Shown: positions 27,734 to 41,601 of the stretch, in pieces
Position numbering within the stretch: the stretch's first letter is position 1
How the letters are laid out: the number at the start of each line of letters is the position of its first letter
Source: Camelus bactrianus
Lineage: Eukaryota; Chordata; Mammalia; Artiodactyla; Camelidae
NCBI RefSeq assembly: GCF_048773025.1
Contig: NC_133546.1
Location: 91,219,104-91,283,103 of the forward strand
Length of the DNA: 64,000 nucleotides
Direction of reading: 5' to 3'
The notes under the pieces: generated by a model
What the model was told of the DNA's origin: nothing
What the model saw: the letters and a program-made list of their open reading frames with translations, nothing else
Databases searched by the model: none
Position numbers and translations under genes: made by a program

Positions 27734-30700
27734 TTGGAGTGAGTTCTACCCAATAAATATGTAATTTACAAAGTTTCTTTCACCATGATATTCTGTGTTC
27801 TGAATATGATACGTGCATCACGGATTCGACAAACATTTTTAATGAGTTGTGTACATGTGGATTACCAAACTTTCATCCACCAAACATGGCATATTTACAC
27901 CTAGAAATGTTTCTCCTCTTTTGCAGATTTGTCCTAATGCCCGTTGCAAATAACAGGCAGATTTCACAGGAAAATCCTCTTCGATCGTGTTCTATCCAAT
28001 AGACATGAAATTTACAATGTTTCACTTACCATGACATTCCGTGTTCATAACACGCTACATGCATACTGGATTTATAAAACATTCATTACTGATTCGAGAG
28101 CATGTGGATTTCCGAAATTTAACCCACCATACAAGGCATATTTACACCTAGAAATATTTACTCTGCTTTCACAGCTTTTTCCTAATTTCAGGTTTTAAAA
28201 TCATGAAGTTTTCTCAGGAAAAAACCTCTTCAAGCGAGTTCTATCCAGAGGAATTGTAATTTAAGCAGTTTCCCTCAAAGTGACTTTCCGTTTTCTGAAC
28301 ATGCTTCATGCATCACGGATTTGACAAACGTTAATTACTCAGTTGTGTGCATGTGGATGACAGAACTTTCATCCACCATATAAGTCATATATACACCTAG
28401 AAATATTTACTCTGATTTCACTACTTTTTCCTACCGTCTGTTTTGAAAATCATGATGTTTTTGCAGAAGTAATCTCTGCAAGCGAGTTCGACCCAGTAGA
28501 ATTGTAATTTCAATAGTTACCCACAAAGTGACTTTCCATGGTCCGAACATGCTAAATTCATCACGGATTTGACAAACATTCATTACTCAGTTGTGTGCAT
28601 GTGGATTACAGAACTTTCATCCACCATACAAGGCATAAATACACCTAGAAATATTTACTCTGATTTCACAGATTTTTCCTAACGTCAGTCTCGAAAATCA
28701 TAAAGATTTCTCAGAAAAAATCTCTGCATGTGAGTTCTACCCATTAGAATTGCAATTTCAATTGTTTCCCACAAAGTGACTTTCCGTGGTCCGAACACAC
28801 TGCATTCATCACGGATTTGACAAACATTCATTAGTCAGTTGTGTGCCTGTGATTTACGGAACTTTCATCCACCATATAATGCATATATACACCTTGAAAA
28901 TATTATTCTGATTTTGAAGCTTTTTCCTAACTGCAGTTTAGAATATCAGGCAACTTTTGCAGGATAATTCTCTTGTAGAGTGTTCTACACAATAGACATG
29001 TAATTTACATAGATCCCCTCGCCGTGACATGCCGTGCTCCAAACATGCTACATGCACCGCAGTTCGACAAATATTAACTGCTGAGTTGTTAGCATGTGGA
29101 TTAATGTACTTTCATCTACCATACAATGTATATATATACAGCTAGAAGCATGTACTCAGTATTTGCAGATATTTCTTAATGCCAGTTTCGAAAATAAGAC
29201 CGTTTTCACAGAAAAATCCTCTTGGAGTGAGTTCTATCCAATAGACTTGTAATTTACATAGTTTCAGTTACCATGACATTCCGTGTTCCGAATACATTAC
29301 ATGCATCACAGATTCTACAACATTCTTTATTGAGTGTAAGCATGTGCTTTACAAACTTTCATCCACCACACAAGACATATTAGCACCTAGAAACATTAAC
29401 TCTGAGTTCGCAGCAATTACCTAATAGCAGTTTTGAAAATTAAGCATTTTTCTAAGGAAAAAAGTGTTGGAGCGATTTCTACCCACTAGGCATGTAATTT
29501 ACATAGATTCCATTGCTGTGAAATTACGTCTTTCGAACACGCTACATGCATAACGGATTTGACAAATATTCACTACAAATGTGTTTGCTTGTGGATTACC
29601 GAACTTTCAACACAATAAAAGGCATAGTGACACTTAGAATCATTTTCTCTGATTTCACAGAGATTTCCAATCGCCAGATTCCAAAATGCAGCAGATTTCA
29701 CAGCAAAAAGCTCTTGGAGCAAGTTCTACCCAAGAGACATGTAATTTACATAGATTCACTCACCGTGAAACTCCGTGTTCTGAACACGCTACATGCATCT
29801 CAGATTCCACAAATATTCACTACAGAGTTATGAGCATATGTTTTACCGTACTTTCATCCACCATAGAAGGCATACTGACACTTACAAGCATTTTCTCATT
29901 TTTTGAAAGTTTTACCTAAAGCCAGTTTCAAAAATGAGGCAGTTTTCACAGAAAAATATTCTTGGAGAGAGTTCTTCACAATAGACATGTAATTTACATA
30001 GATTCTCTCACCGTCAAAATCTGTGTTCTGACAAATTTGCATGCATCAAGGTTTCGACAAGTATTCACTACAGATTTGTTAGCATGTGCATTTCTGATCT
30101 TTCATCCACATACAAGTCATATTGACACTTAGAAGCATTTTCTCAGATTTCGAATATATTTCCTACTGCCAGTTTTGAAAGTGAGGCAGATTTTGCAGAA
30201 AAATGCTTTTGGAGTGAGTTCTACCCAATGGACATGAAATTTAAATGCTTCCACTCATCGAGAAATTCCGTGTTCCAAACATGCTATGTGCATCACGGAT
30301 TCGACAAACACTCTTTAATGAGTTGTGAACATTAGTATTACCGAATTTTCATCCACCAAACAAGGCATATTTACACGTAGAAAGACTTTTTCAGATTTAG
30401 TAGATATCTCCTAATGTCAGTTTCTGAAATCATGCAGTTTATGCAAAAGAATTCTCTTGGAGCGAGTTCTACTCAATAGACATGTAATTTACATTTTTTC
30501 CCTCAGTATGATATTCCGTGATCTGAACACGCAACATGCATCACTGATTCGAAAAATAATCTTTAAGGAGTTGTGAGCATGAGGATTACCAAACTGTCAT
30601 CTGCCATAAAAGGCATATTTACACCTAGAAACCGTTACTCTGAGTTCGCAGTGTTTTCCAAATGTCAGTTTTGAATGTGAGGTAGTTTTTGCAGAAAAAT

Positions 30701-31200
30701 GCTCTTGGAGTGAGTTCTACACAATAGACATGTAATTTACATAGATTGGCTCACCGTGAAATTCCGTGTTCCGAGAAAGCTGCATGCATCACAGAATCGA
30801 CACAAATTCACTACAGATTTGTTAGCATGTGGATTACCGTACTTTCATCCACCATACAAGGCATAATGGCGCTTACAAGCATTTTCTCATTTTTTGAAAG
30901 TTTTTCCTAACGCCAGTTTCGAAAATGAGGCAGTTTTCACCGAAAACTTCTCTTGCAGAGAGTTCTACACAGTAGACATTTGATTTACATAGGTTCGATC
31001 ACCGTCAAATTCTGTGTTCCGAGAAAGTTGCATGCATAACAGTTTCGACAAATATTCACTACAGAATTTTTTAGCATGTGGATTACTGTACTTTCATCCA
31101 CCATTAAAGTCATATTTGCCTTAGAAACATTTTCTCAGATTTCGAACTCTTTTCCTTATGCCAGTTTTGAAAATGAGGCAGATTTCACAGAAAAATACTT
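27734..31200 (+). repeat. HOR unit 9 (14-mer, subtype alpha)
   Basis: Same marker set as unit 6 (TCCTAATGCC near 27935, GAAAACTTCTC near 30942). Private change GCAATTACCTAATAG near 29412. Confidence 0.94.
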
Positions 31201-34200
31201 TTGGAGTGAGTTCTACCCAATAAATATGTAATTTACAAAGTTTCTTTCACCATGATATTCTGTGTTCTGAATATGATACGTGCATCACGGATTCGACAAA
31301 CATTTTTAATGAGTTGTGTACATGTGGATTACCAAACTTTCATCCACCAAACATGGCATATTTACACCTAGAAATGTTTCTCCTCTTTTGCAGATTTGTC
31401 CTCATGCCCGTTGCAAATAACAGGCAGATTTCACAGGAAAATACTCTTCGATCGTGTTCTATCCAATAGACATGAAATTTACAATGTTTCACTTACCATG
31501 ACATTCCGTGTTCATAACACGCTACATGCATACTGGATTTATAAAACATTCATTACTGATTCGAGAGCATGTGGATTTCCGAAATTTAACCCACCATACA
31601 AGGCATATTTACACCTAGAAATATTTACTCTGCTTTCACAGCTTTTTCCTAATTTCAGGTTTTAAAATCATGAAGTTTTCTCAGGAAAAAACCTCTTCAA
31701 GCGAGTTCTATCCAGAGGAATTGTAATTTAAGCAGTTTCCCTCAAAGTGACTTTCCGTTTTCTGAACATGCTTCATGCATCACGGATTTGACAAACGTTA
31801 ATTACTCAGTTGTGTGCATGTGGATGACAGAACTTTCATCCACCATATAAGTCATATATACACCTAGAAATATTTACTCTGATTTCACTACTTTTTCCTA
31901 CCGTCTGTTTTGAAAATCATGATGTTTTTGCAGAAGTAATCTCTGCAAGCGAGTTCGACCCAGTAGAATTGTAATTTCAATAGTTACCCACAAAGTGACT
32001 TTCCATGGTCCGAACATGCTAAATTCATCACGGATTTGACAAACATTCATTACTCAGTTGTGTGCATGTGGATTACAGAACTTTCATCCACCATACAAGG
32101 CATAAATACACCTAGAAATATTTACTCTGATTTCACAGATTTTTCCTAACGTCAGTCTCGAAAATCATAAAGATTTCTCAGAAAAAATCTCTGCATGTGA
32201 GTTCTACCCATTAGAATTGCAATTTCAATTGTTTCCCACAAAGTGACTTTCCGTGGTCCGAACACACTGCATTCATCACGGATTTGACAAACATTCATTA
32301 GTCAGTTGTGTGCCTGTGATTTACGGAACTTTCATCCACCATATAATGCATATATACACCTTGAAAATATTATTCTGATTTTGAAGCTTTTTCCTAACTG
32401 CAGTTTAGAATATCAGGCAACTTTTGCAGGATAATTCTCTTGTAGAGTGTTCTACACAATAGACATGTAATTTACATAGATCCCCTCGCCGTGACATGCC
32501 GTGCTCCAAACATGCTACATGCACCGCAGTTCGACAAATATTAACTGCTGAGTTGTTAGCATGTGGATTAATGTACTTTCATCTACCATACAATGTATAT
32601 ATATACAGCTAGAAGCATGTACTCAGTATTTGCAGATATTTCTTAATGCCAGTTTCGAAAATAAGACCGTTTTCACAGAAAAATCCTCTTGGAGTGAGTT
32701 CTATCCAATAGACTTGTAATTTACATAGTTTCAGTTACCATGACATTCCGTGTTCCGAATACATTACATGCATCACAGATTCTACAACATTCTTTATTGA
32801 GTGTAAGCATGTGCTTTACAAACTTTCATCCACCACACAAGACATATTAGCACCTAGAAACATTAACTCTGAGTTCGCAGCAATTTCCTAATAGCAGTTT
32901 TGAAAATTAAGCATTTTTCTAAGGAAAAAAGTGTTGGAGCGATTTCTACCCACTAGGCATGTAATTTACATAGATTCCATTGCTGTGAAATTACGTCTTT
33001 CGAACACGCTACATGCATAACGGATTTGACAAATATTCACTACAAATGTGTTTGCATGTGGATTACCGAACTTTCAACACAATAAAAGGCATAGTGACAC
33101 TTAGAATCATTTTCTCTGATTTCACAGAGATTTCCAATCGCCAGATTCCAAAATGCAGCAGATTTCACAGCAAAAAGCTCTTGGAGCAAGTTCTACCCAA
33201 GAGACATGTAATTTACATAGATTCACTCACCGTGAAACTCCGTGTTCTGAACACGCTACATGCATCTCAGATTCCACAAATATTCACTACAGAGTTATGA
33301 GCATATGTTTTACCGTACTTTCATCCACCATAGAAGGCATACTGACACTTACAAGCATTTTCTCATTTTTTGAAAGTTTTACCTAAAGCCAGTTTCAAAA
33401 ATGAGGCAGTTTTCACAGAAAAATATTCTTGGAGAGAGTTCTTCACAATAGACATGTAATTTACATAGATTCTCTCACCGTCAAAATCTGTGTTCTGACA
33501 AATTTGCATGCATCAAGGTTTCGACAAGTATTCACTACAGATTTGTTAGCATGTGCATTTCTGATCTTTCATCCACATACAAGTCATATTGACACTTAGA
33601 AGCATTTTCTCAGATTTCGAATATATTTCCTATTGCCAGTTTTGAAAGTGAGGCAGATTTTGCAGAAAAATGCTTTTGGAGCGAGTTCTACCCAATGGAC
33701 ATGAAATTTAAATGCTTCCACTCATCGAGAAATTCCGTGTTCCAAACATGCTATGTGCATCACGGATTCGACAAACACTCTTTAATGAGTCGTGAACATT
33801 AGTATTACCGAATTTTCATCCACCAAACAAGGCATATTTACACGTAGAAAGACTTCTTCAGATTTAGTAGATATCTCCTAATGTCAGTTTCTGAAATCAT
33901 GCAGTTTATGCAAAAGAATTCTCTTGGAGCGAGTTCTACTCAATAGACATGTAATTTACATTTTTTCCCTCAGTATGATATTCCGTGATCTGAACACGCA
34001 ACATGCATCACTGATTCGAAAAATAATCTTTAAGGAGTTGTGAGCATGAGGATTACCAAACTGTCATCTGCCATAAAAGGCATATTTACACCTAGAAACC
34101 ATTACTCTGAGTTCGCAGTGTTTTCCAAATGTCAGTTTTGAATGTGAGGTAGTTTTTGCAGAAAAATGCTCTTGGAGTGAGTTCTACACAATAGACATGT

Positions 34201-34667
34201 AATTTATATAGATTGGCTCACCGTGAAATTCCGTGTTCCGAGAAAGCTGCATGCATCACAGAATCGACACAAATTCACTACAGATTTGTTAGCATGTGGA
34301 TTACCATACTTTCATCCACCATACAAGGCATAATGGCGCTTACAAGCATTTTCTCATTTTTTGAAAGTTTTTCCTAACGCCAGTTTCGAAAATGAGGCAG
34401 TTTTCACCGAAAACTTCTCTTGCAGAGAGTTCTACACAGTAGACATTTGATTTACATAGGTTCGATCACCGTCAAATTCTGTGTTCCGAGAAAGTTGCAT
34501 GCATAACAGTTTCGACAAATATTCACTACAGAATTTTTTAGCATGTGGATTACTGTACTTTCATCCACCATTAAAGTCATATTTGCCTTAGAAACATTTT
34601 CTCAGATTTCGAACTCTTTTCCTTATGCCAGTTTTGAAAATGAGGCAGATTTCACAGAAAAATACTT
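31201..34667 (+). repeat. HOR unit 10 (14-mer, subtype beta)
   Basis: Beta markers throughout, with GAAAACTTCTC in monomer 14 as in units 6 and 9. Private changes AAAATACTCTTCG near 31440 and ATTACCATACTTTC near 34301. Confidence 0.94.
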
Positions 34668-37600
34668 TTGGAGTGAGTTCTACCCAATAAATATGTAATT
34701 TACAAAGTTTCTTTCACCATGATATTCTGTGTTCTGAATATGATACGTGCATCACGGATTCGACAAACATTTTTAATGAGTTGTGTACATGTGGATTACC
34801 AAACTTTCATCCACCAAACATGGCATATTTACACCTAGAAATGTTTCTCCTCTTTTGCAGATTTGTCCTCATGCCCGTTGCAAATAACAGGCAGATTTCA
34901 CAGGAAAATCCTCTTCGATCGTGTTCTATCCAATAGACATGAAATTTACAATGTTTCACTTACCATGACATTCCGTGTTCATAACACGCTACATGCATAC
35001 TGGATTTATAAAACATTCATTACTGATTCGAGAGCATGTGGATTTCCGAAATTTAACCCACCATACAAGGCATATTTACACCTAGAAATATTTACTCTGC
35101 TTTCACAGCTTTTTCCTAATTTCAGGTTTTAAAATCATGAAGTTTTCTCAGGAAAAAACCTCTTCAAGCGAGTTCTATCCAGAGGAATTGTAATTTAAGC
35201 AGTTTCCCTCAAAGTGACTTTCCGTTTTCTGAACATGCTTCATGCATCACGGATTTGACAAACGTTAATTACTCAGTTGTGTGCATGTGGATGACAGAAC
35301 TTTCATCCACCATATAAGTCATATATACACCTAGAAATATTTACTCTGATTTCACTACTTTTTCCTACCGTCTGTTTTGAAAATCATGATGTTTTTGCAG
35401 AAGTAATCTCTGCAAGCGAGTTCGACCCAGTAGAATTGTAATTTCAATAGTTACCCACAAAGTGACTTTCCATGGTCCGAACATGCTAAATTCATCACGG
35501 ATTTGACAAACATTCATTACTCAGTTGTGTGCATGTGGATTACAGAACTTTCATCCACCATACAAGGCATAAATACACCTAGAAATATTTACTCTGATTT
35601 CACAGATTTTTCCTAACGTCAGTCTCGAAAATCATAAAGATTTCTCAGAAAAAATCTCTGCATGTGAGTTCTACCCATTAGAATTGCAATTTCAATTGTT
35701 TCCCACAAAGTGACTTTCCGTGGTCCGAACACACTGCATTCATCATGGATTTGACAAACATTCATTAGTCAGTTGTGTGCCTGTGATTTACGGAACTTTC
35801 ATCCACCATATAATGCATATATACACCTTGAAAATATTATTCTGATTTTGAAGCTTTTTCCTAACTGCAGTTTAGAATATCAGGCAACTTTTGCAGGATA
35901 ATTCTCTTGTAGAGTGTTCTACACAATAGACATGTAATTTACATAGATCCCCTCGCCGTGACATGCCGTGCTCCAAACATGCTACATGCACCGCAGTTCG
36001 ACAAATATTAACTGCTGAGTTGTTAGCATGTGGATTAATGTACTTTCATCTACCATACAATGTATATATATACAGCTAGAAGCATGTACTCAGTATTTGC
36101 AGATATTTCTTAATGCCAGTTTCGAAAATAAGACCGTTTTCACAGAAAAATCCTCTTGGAGTGAGTTCTATCCAATAGACTTGTAATTTACATAGTTTCA
36201 GTTACCATGACATTCCGTGTTCCGAATACATTACATGCATCACAGATTCTACAACATTCTTTATTGAGTGTAAGCATGTGCTTTACAAACTTTCATCCAC
36301 CACACAAGACATATTAGCACCTAGAAACATTAACTCTGAGTTCGCAGCAATTTCCTAATAGCAGTTTTGAAAATTAAGCATTTTTCTAAGGAAAAAAGTG
36401 TTGGAGCGATTTCTACCCACTAGGCATGTAATTTACATAGATTCCATTGCTGTGAAATTACGTCTTTCGAACACGCTACATGCATAACGGATTTGACAAA
36501 TATTCACTACAAATGTGTTTGCATGTGGATTACCGAACTTTCAACACAATAAAAGGCATAGTGACACTTAGAATCATTTTCTCTGATTTCACAGAGATTT
36601 CCAATCGCCAGATTCCAAAATGCAGCAGATTTCACAGCAAAAAGCTCTTGGAGCAAGTTCTACCCAAGAGACATGTAATTTACATAGATTCACTCACCGT
36701 GAAACTCCGTGTTCTGAACACGCTACATGCATCTCAGATTCCACAAATATTCACTACAGAGTTATGAGCATATGTTTTACCGTACTTTCATCCACCATAG
36801 AAGGCATACTGACACTTACAAGCATTTTCTCATTTTTTGAAAGTTTTACCTAAAGCCAGTTTCAAAAATGAGGCAGTTTTCACAGAAAAATATTCTTGGA
36901 GAGAGTTCTTCACAATAGACATGTAATTTACATAGATTCTCTCACCGTCAAAATCTGTGTTCTGACAAATTTGCATGCATCAAGGTTTCGACAAGTATTC
37001 ACTACAGATTTGTTAGCATGTGCATTTCTGATCTTTCATCCACATACAAGTCATATTGACACTTAGAAGCATTTTCTCAGATTTCGAATATATTTCCTAT
37101 TGCCAGTTTTGAAAGTGAGGCAGATTTTGCAGAAAAATGCTTTTGGAGCGAGTTCTACCCAATGGACATGAAATTTAAATGCTTCCACTCATCGAGAAAT
37201 TCCGTGTTCCAAACATGCTATGTGCATCACGGATTCGACAAACACTCTTTAATGAGTCGTGAACATTAGTATTACCGAATTTTCATCCACCAAACAAGGC
37301 ATATTTACACGTAGAAAGACTTCTTCAGATTTAGTAGATATCTCCTAATGTCAGTTTCTGAAATCATGCAGTTTATGCAAAAGAATTCTCTTGGAGCGAG
37401 TTCTACTCAATAGACATGTAATTTACATTTTTTCCCTCAGTATGATATTCCGTGATCTGAACACGCAACATGCATCACTGATTCGAAAAATAATCTTTAA
37501 GGAGTTGTGAGCATGAGGATTACCAAACTGTCATCTGCCATAAAAGGCATATTTACACCTAGAAACCATTACTCTGAGTTCGCAGTGTTTTCCAAATGTC

Positions 37601-38134
37601 AGTTTTGAATGTGAGGTAGTTTTTGCAGAAAAATGCTCTTGGAGTGAGTTCTACACAATAGACATGTAATTTATATAGATTGGCTCACCGTGAAATTCCG
37701 TGTTCCGAGAAAGCTGCATGCATCACAGAATCGACACAAATTCACTACAGATTTGTTAGCATGTGGATTACCGTACTTTCATCCACCATACAAGGCATAA
37801 TGGCGCTTACAAGCATTTTCTCATTTTTTGAAAGTTTTTCCTAACGCCAGTTTCGAAAATGAGGCAGTTTTCACCGAAAAATTCTCTTGCAGAGAGTTCT
37901 ACACAGTAGACATTTGATTTACATAGGTTCGATCACCGTCAAATTCTGTGTTCCGAGAAAGTTGCATGCATAACAGTTTCGACAAATATTCACTACAGAA
38001 TTTTTTAGCATGTGGATTACTGTACTTTCATCCACCATTAAAGTCATATTTGCCTTAGAAACATTTTCTCAGATTTCGAACTCTTTTCCTTATGCCAGTT
38101 TTGAAAATGAGGCAGATTTCACAGAAAAATACTT
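34668..38134 (+). repeat. HOR unit 11 (14-mer, subtype beta)
   Basis: Beta markers as in units 8 and 10. Private change CATCATGGATTTG near 35741. Confidence 0.94.
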
Positions 38135-41100
38135 TTGGAGTGAGTTCTACCCAATAAATATGTAATTTACAAAGTTTCTTTCACCATGATATTCTGTGTT
38201 CTGAATATGATACGTGCATCACGGATTCGACAAACATTTTTAATGAGTTGTGTACATGTGGATTACCAAACTTTCATCCACCAAACATGGCATATTTACA
38301 CCTAGAAATGTTTCTCCTCTTTTGCAGATTTGTCCTCATGCCCGTTGCAAATAACAGGCAGATTTCACAGGAAAATCCTCTTCGATCGTGTTCTATCCAA
38401 TAGACATGAAATTTACAATGTTTCACTTACCATGACATTCCGTGTTCATAACACGCTACATGCATACTGGATTTATAAAACATTCATTACTGATTCGAGA
38501 GCATGTGGATTTCCGAAATTTAACCCACCATACAAGGCATATTTACACCTAGAAATATTTACTCTGCTTTCACAGCTTTTTCCTAATTTCAGGTTTTAAA
38601 ATCATGAAGTTTTCTCAGGAAAAAACCTCTTCAAGCGAGTTCTATCCAGAGGAATTGTAATTTAAGCAGTTTCCCTCAAAGTGACTTTCCGTTTTCTGAA
38701 CATGCTTCATGCATCACGGATTTGACAAACGTTAATTACTCAGTTGTGTGCATGTGGATGACAGAACTTTCATCCACCATATAAGTCATATATACACCTA
38801 GAAATATTTACTCTGATTTCACTACTTTTTCCTACCGTCTGTTTTGAAAATCATGATGTTTTTGCAGAAGTAATCTCTGCAAGCGAGTTCGACCCAGTAG
38901 AATTGTAATTTCAATAGTTACCCACAAAGTGACTTTCCATGGTCCGAACATGCTAAATTCATCACGGATTTGACAAACATTCATTACTCAGTTGTGTGCA
39001 TGTGGATTACAGAACTTTCATCCACCATACAAGGCATAAATACACCTAGAAATATTTACTCTGATTTCACAGATTTTTCCTAACGTCAGTCTCGAAAATC
39101 ATAAAGATTTCTCAGAAAAAATCTCTGCATGTGAGTTCTACCCATTAGAATTGCAATTTCAATTGTTTCCCACAAAGTGACTTTCCGTGGTCCGAACACA
39201 CTGCATTCATCACGGATTTGACAAACATTCATTAGTCAGTTGTGTGCCTGTGATTTACGGAACTTTCATCCACCATATAATGCATATATACACCTTGAAA
39301 ATATTATTCTGATTTTGAAGCTTTTTCCTAACTGCAGTTTAGAATATCAGGCAACTTTTGCAGGATAATTCTCTTGTAGAGTGTTCTACACAATAGACAT
39401 GTAATTTACATAGATCCCCTCGCCGTGACATGCCGTGCTCCAAACATGCTACATGCACCGCAGTTCGACAAATATTAACTGCTGAGTTGTTAGCATGTGG
39501 ATTAATGTACTTTCATCTACCATACAATGTATATATATACAGCTAGAAGCATGTACTCAGTATTTGCAGATATTTCTTAATGCCAGTTTCGAAAATAAGA
39601 CCGTTTTCACAGAAAAATCCTCTTGGAGTGAGTTCTATCCAATAGACTTGTAATTTACATAGTTTCAGTTACCATGACATTCCGTGTTCCGAATACATTA
39701 CATGCATCACAGATTCTACAACATTCTTTATTGAGTGTAAGCATGTGCTTTACAAACTTTCATCCACCACACAAGACATATTAGCACCTAGAAACATTAA
39801 CTCTGAGTTCGCAGCAATTTCCTAATAGCAGTTTTGAAAATTAAGCATTTTTCTAAGGAAAAAAGTGTTGGAGCGATTTCTACCCACTAGGCATGTAATT
39901 TACATAGATTCCATTGCTGTGAAATTACGTCTTTCGAACACGCTACATGCATAACGGATTTGACAAATATTCACTACAAATGTGTTTGCATGTGGATTAC
40001 CGAACTTTCAACACAATAAAAGGCATAGTGACACTTAGAATCATTTTCTCTGATTTCACAGAGATTTCCAATCGCCAGATTCCAAAATGCAGCAGATTTC
40101 ACAGCAAAAAGCTCTTGGAGCAAGTTCTACCCAAGAGACATGTAATTTACATAGATTCACTCACCGTGAAACTCCGTGTTCTGAACACGCTACATGCATC
40201 TCAGATTCCACAAATATTCACTACAGAGTTATGAGCATATGTTTTACCGTACTTTCATCCACCATAGAAGGCATACTGACACTTACAAGCATTTTCTCAT
40301 TTTTTGAAAGTTTTACCTAAAGCCAGTTTCAAAAATGAGGCAGTTTTCACAGAAAAATATTCTTGGAGAGAGTTCTTCACAATAGACATGTAATTTACAT
40401 AGATTCTCTCACCGTCAAAATCTGTGTTCTGACAAATTTGCATGCATCAAGGTTTCGACAAGTATTCACTACAGATTTGTTAGCATGTGCATTTCTGATC
40501 TTTCATCCACATACAAGTCATATTGACACTTAGAAGCATTTTCTCAGATTTCGAATATATTTCCTACTGCCAGTTTTGAAAGTGAGGCAGATTTTGCAGG
40601 AAAATGCTTTTGGAGTGAGTTCTACCCAATGGACATGAAATTTAAATGCTTCCACTCATCGAGAAATTCCGTGTTCCAAACATGCTATGTGCATCACGGA
40701 TTCGACAAACACTCTTTAATGAGTTGTGAACATTAGTATTACCGAATTTTCATCCACCAAACAAGGCATATTTACACGTAGAAAGACTTTTTCAGATTTA
40801 GTAGATATCTCCTAATGTCAGTTTCTGAAATCATGCAGTTTATGCAAAAGAATTCTCTTGGAGCGAGTTCTACTCAATAGACATGTAATTTACATTTTTT
40901 CCCTCAGTATGATATTCCGTGATCTGAACACGCAACATGCATCACTGATTCGAAAAATAATCTTTAAGGAGTTGTGAGCATGAGGATTACCAAACTGTCA
41001 TCTGCCATAAAAGGCATATTTACACCTAGAAACCATTACTCTGAGTTCGCAGTGTTTTCCAAATATCAGTTTTGAATGTGAGGTAGTTTTTGCAGAAAAA

Positions 41101-41601
41101 TGCTCTTGGAGTGAGTTCTACACAATAGACATGTAATTTACATAGATTGGCTCACCGTGAAATTCCGTGTTCCGAGAAAGCTGCATGCATCACAGAATCG
41201 ACACAAATTCACTACAGATTTGTTAGCATGTGGATTACCGTACTTTCATCCACCATACAAGGCATAATGGCGCTTACAAGCATTTTCTCATTTTTTGAAA
41301 GTTTTTCCTAACACCAGTTTCGAAAATGAGGCAGTTTTCACCGAAAAATTCTCTTGCAGAGAGTTCTACACAGTAGACATTTGATTTATATAGGTTCGAT
41401 CACCGTCAAATTCTGTGTTCCGAGAAAGTTGCATGCATAACAGTTTCGACAAATATTCACTACAGAATTTTTTAGCATGTGGATTACTGTACTTTCATCC
41501 ACCATTAAAGTCATATTTGCCTTAGAAACATTTTCTCAGATTTTGAACTCTTTTCCTTATGCCAGTTTTGAAAATGAGGCAGATTTCACAGAAAAATACT
41601 T
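38135..41601 (+). repeat. HOR unit 12 (14-mer, subtype gamma)
   Basis: Gamma markers shared with unit 5 (TTGCAGGAAAATGC, AAACCATTAC, CAAATATCAG) but with all 14 monomers. Private changes AACACCAGTTTCG, GATTTATATAGG and CAGATTTTGAACTC in monomers 13-14. Confidence 0.94.
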
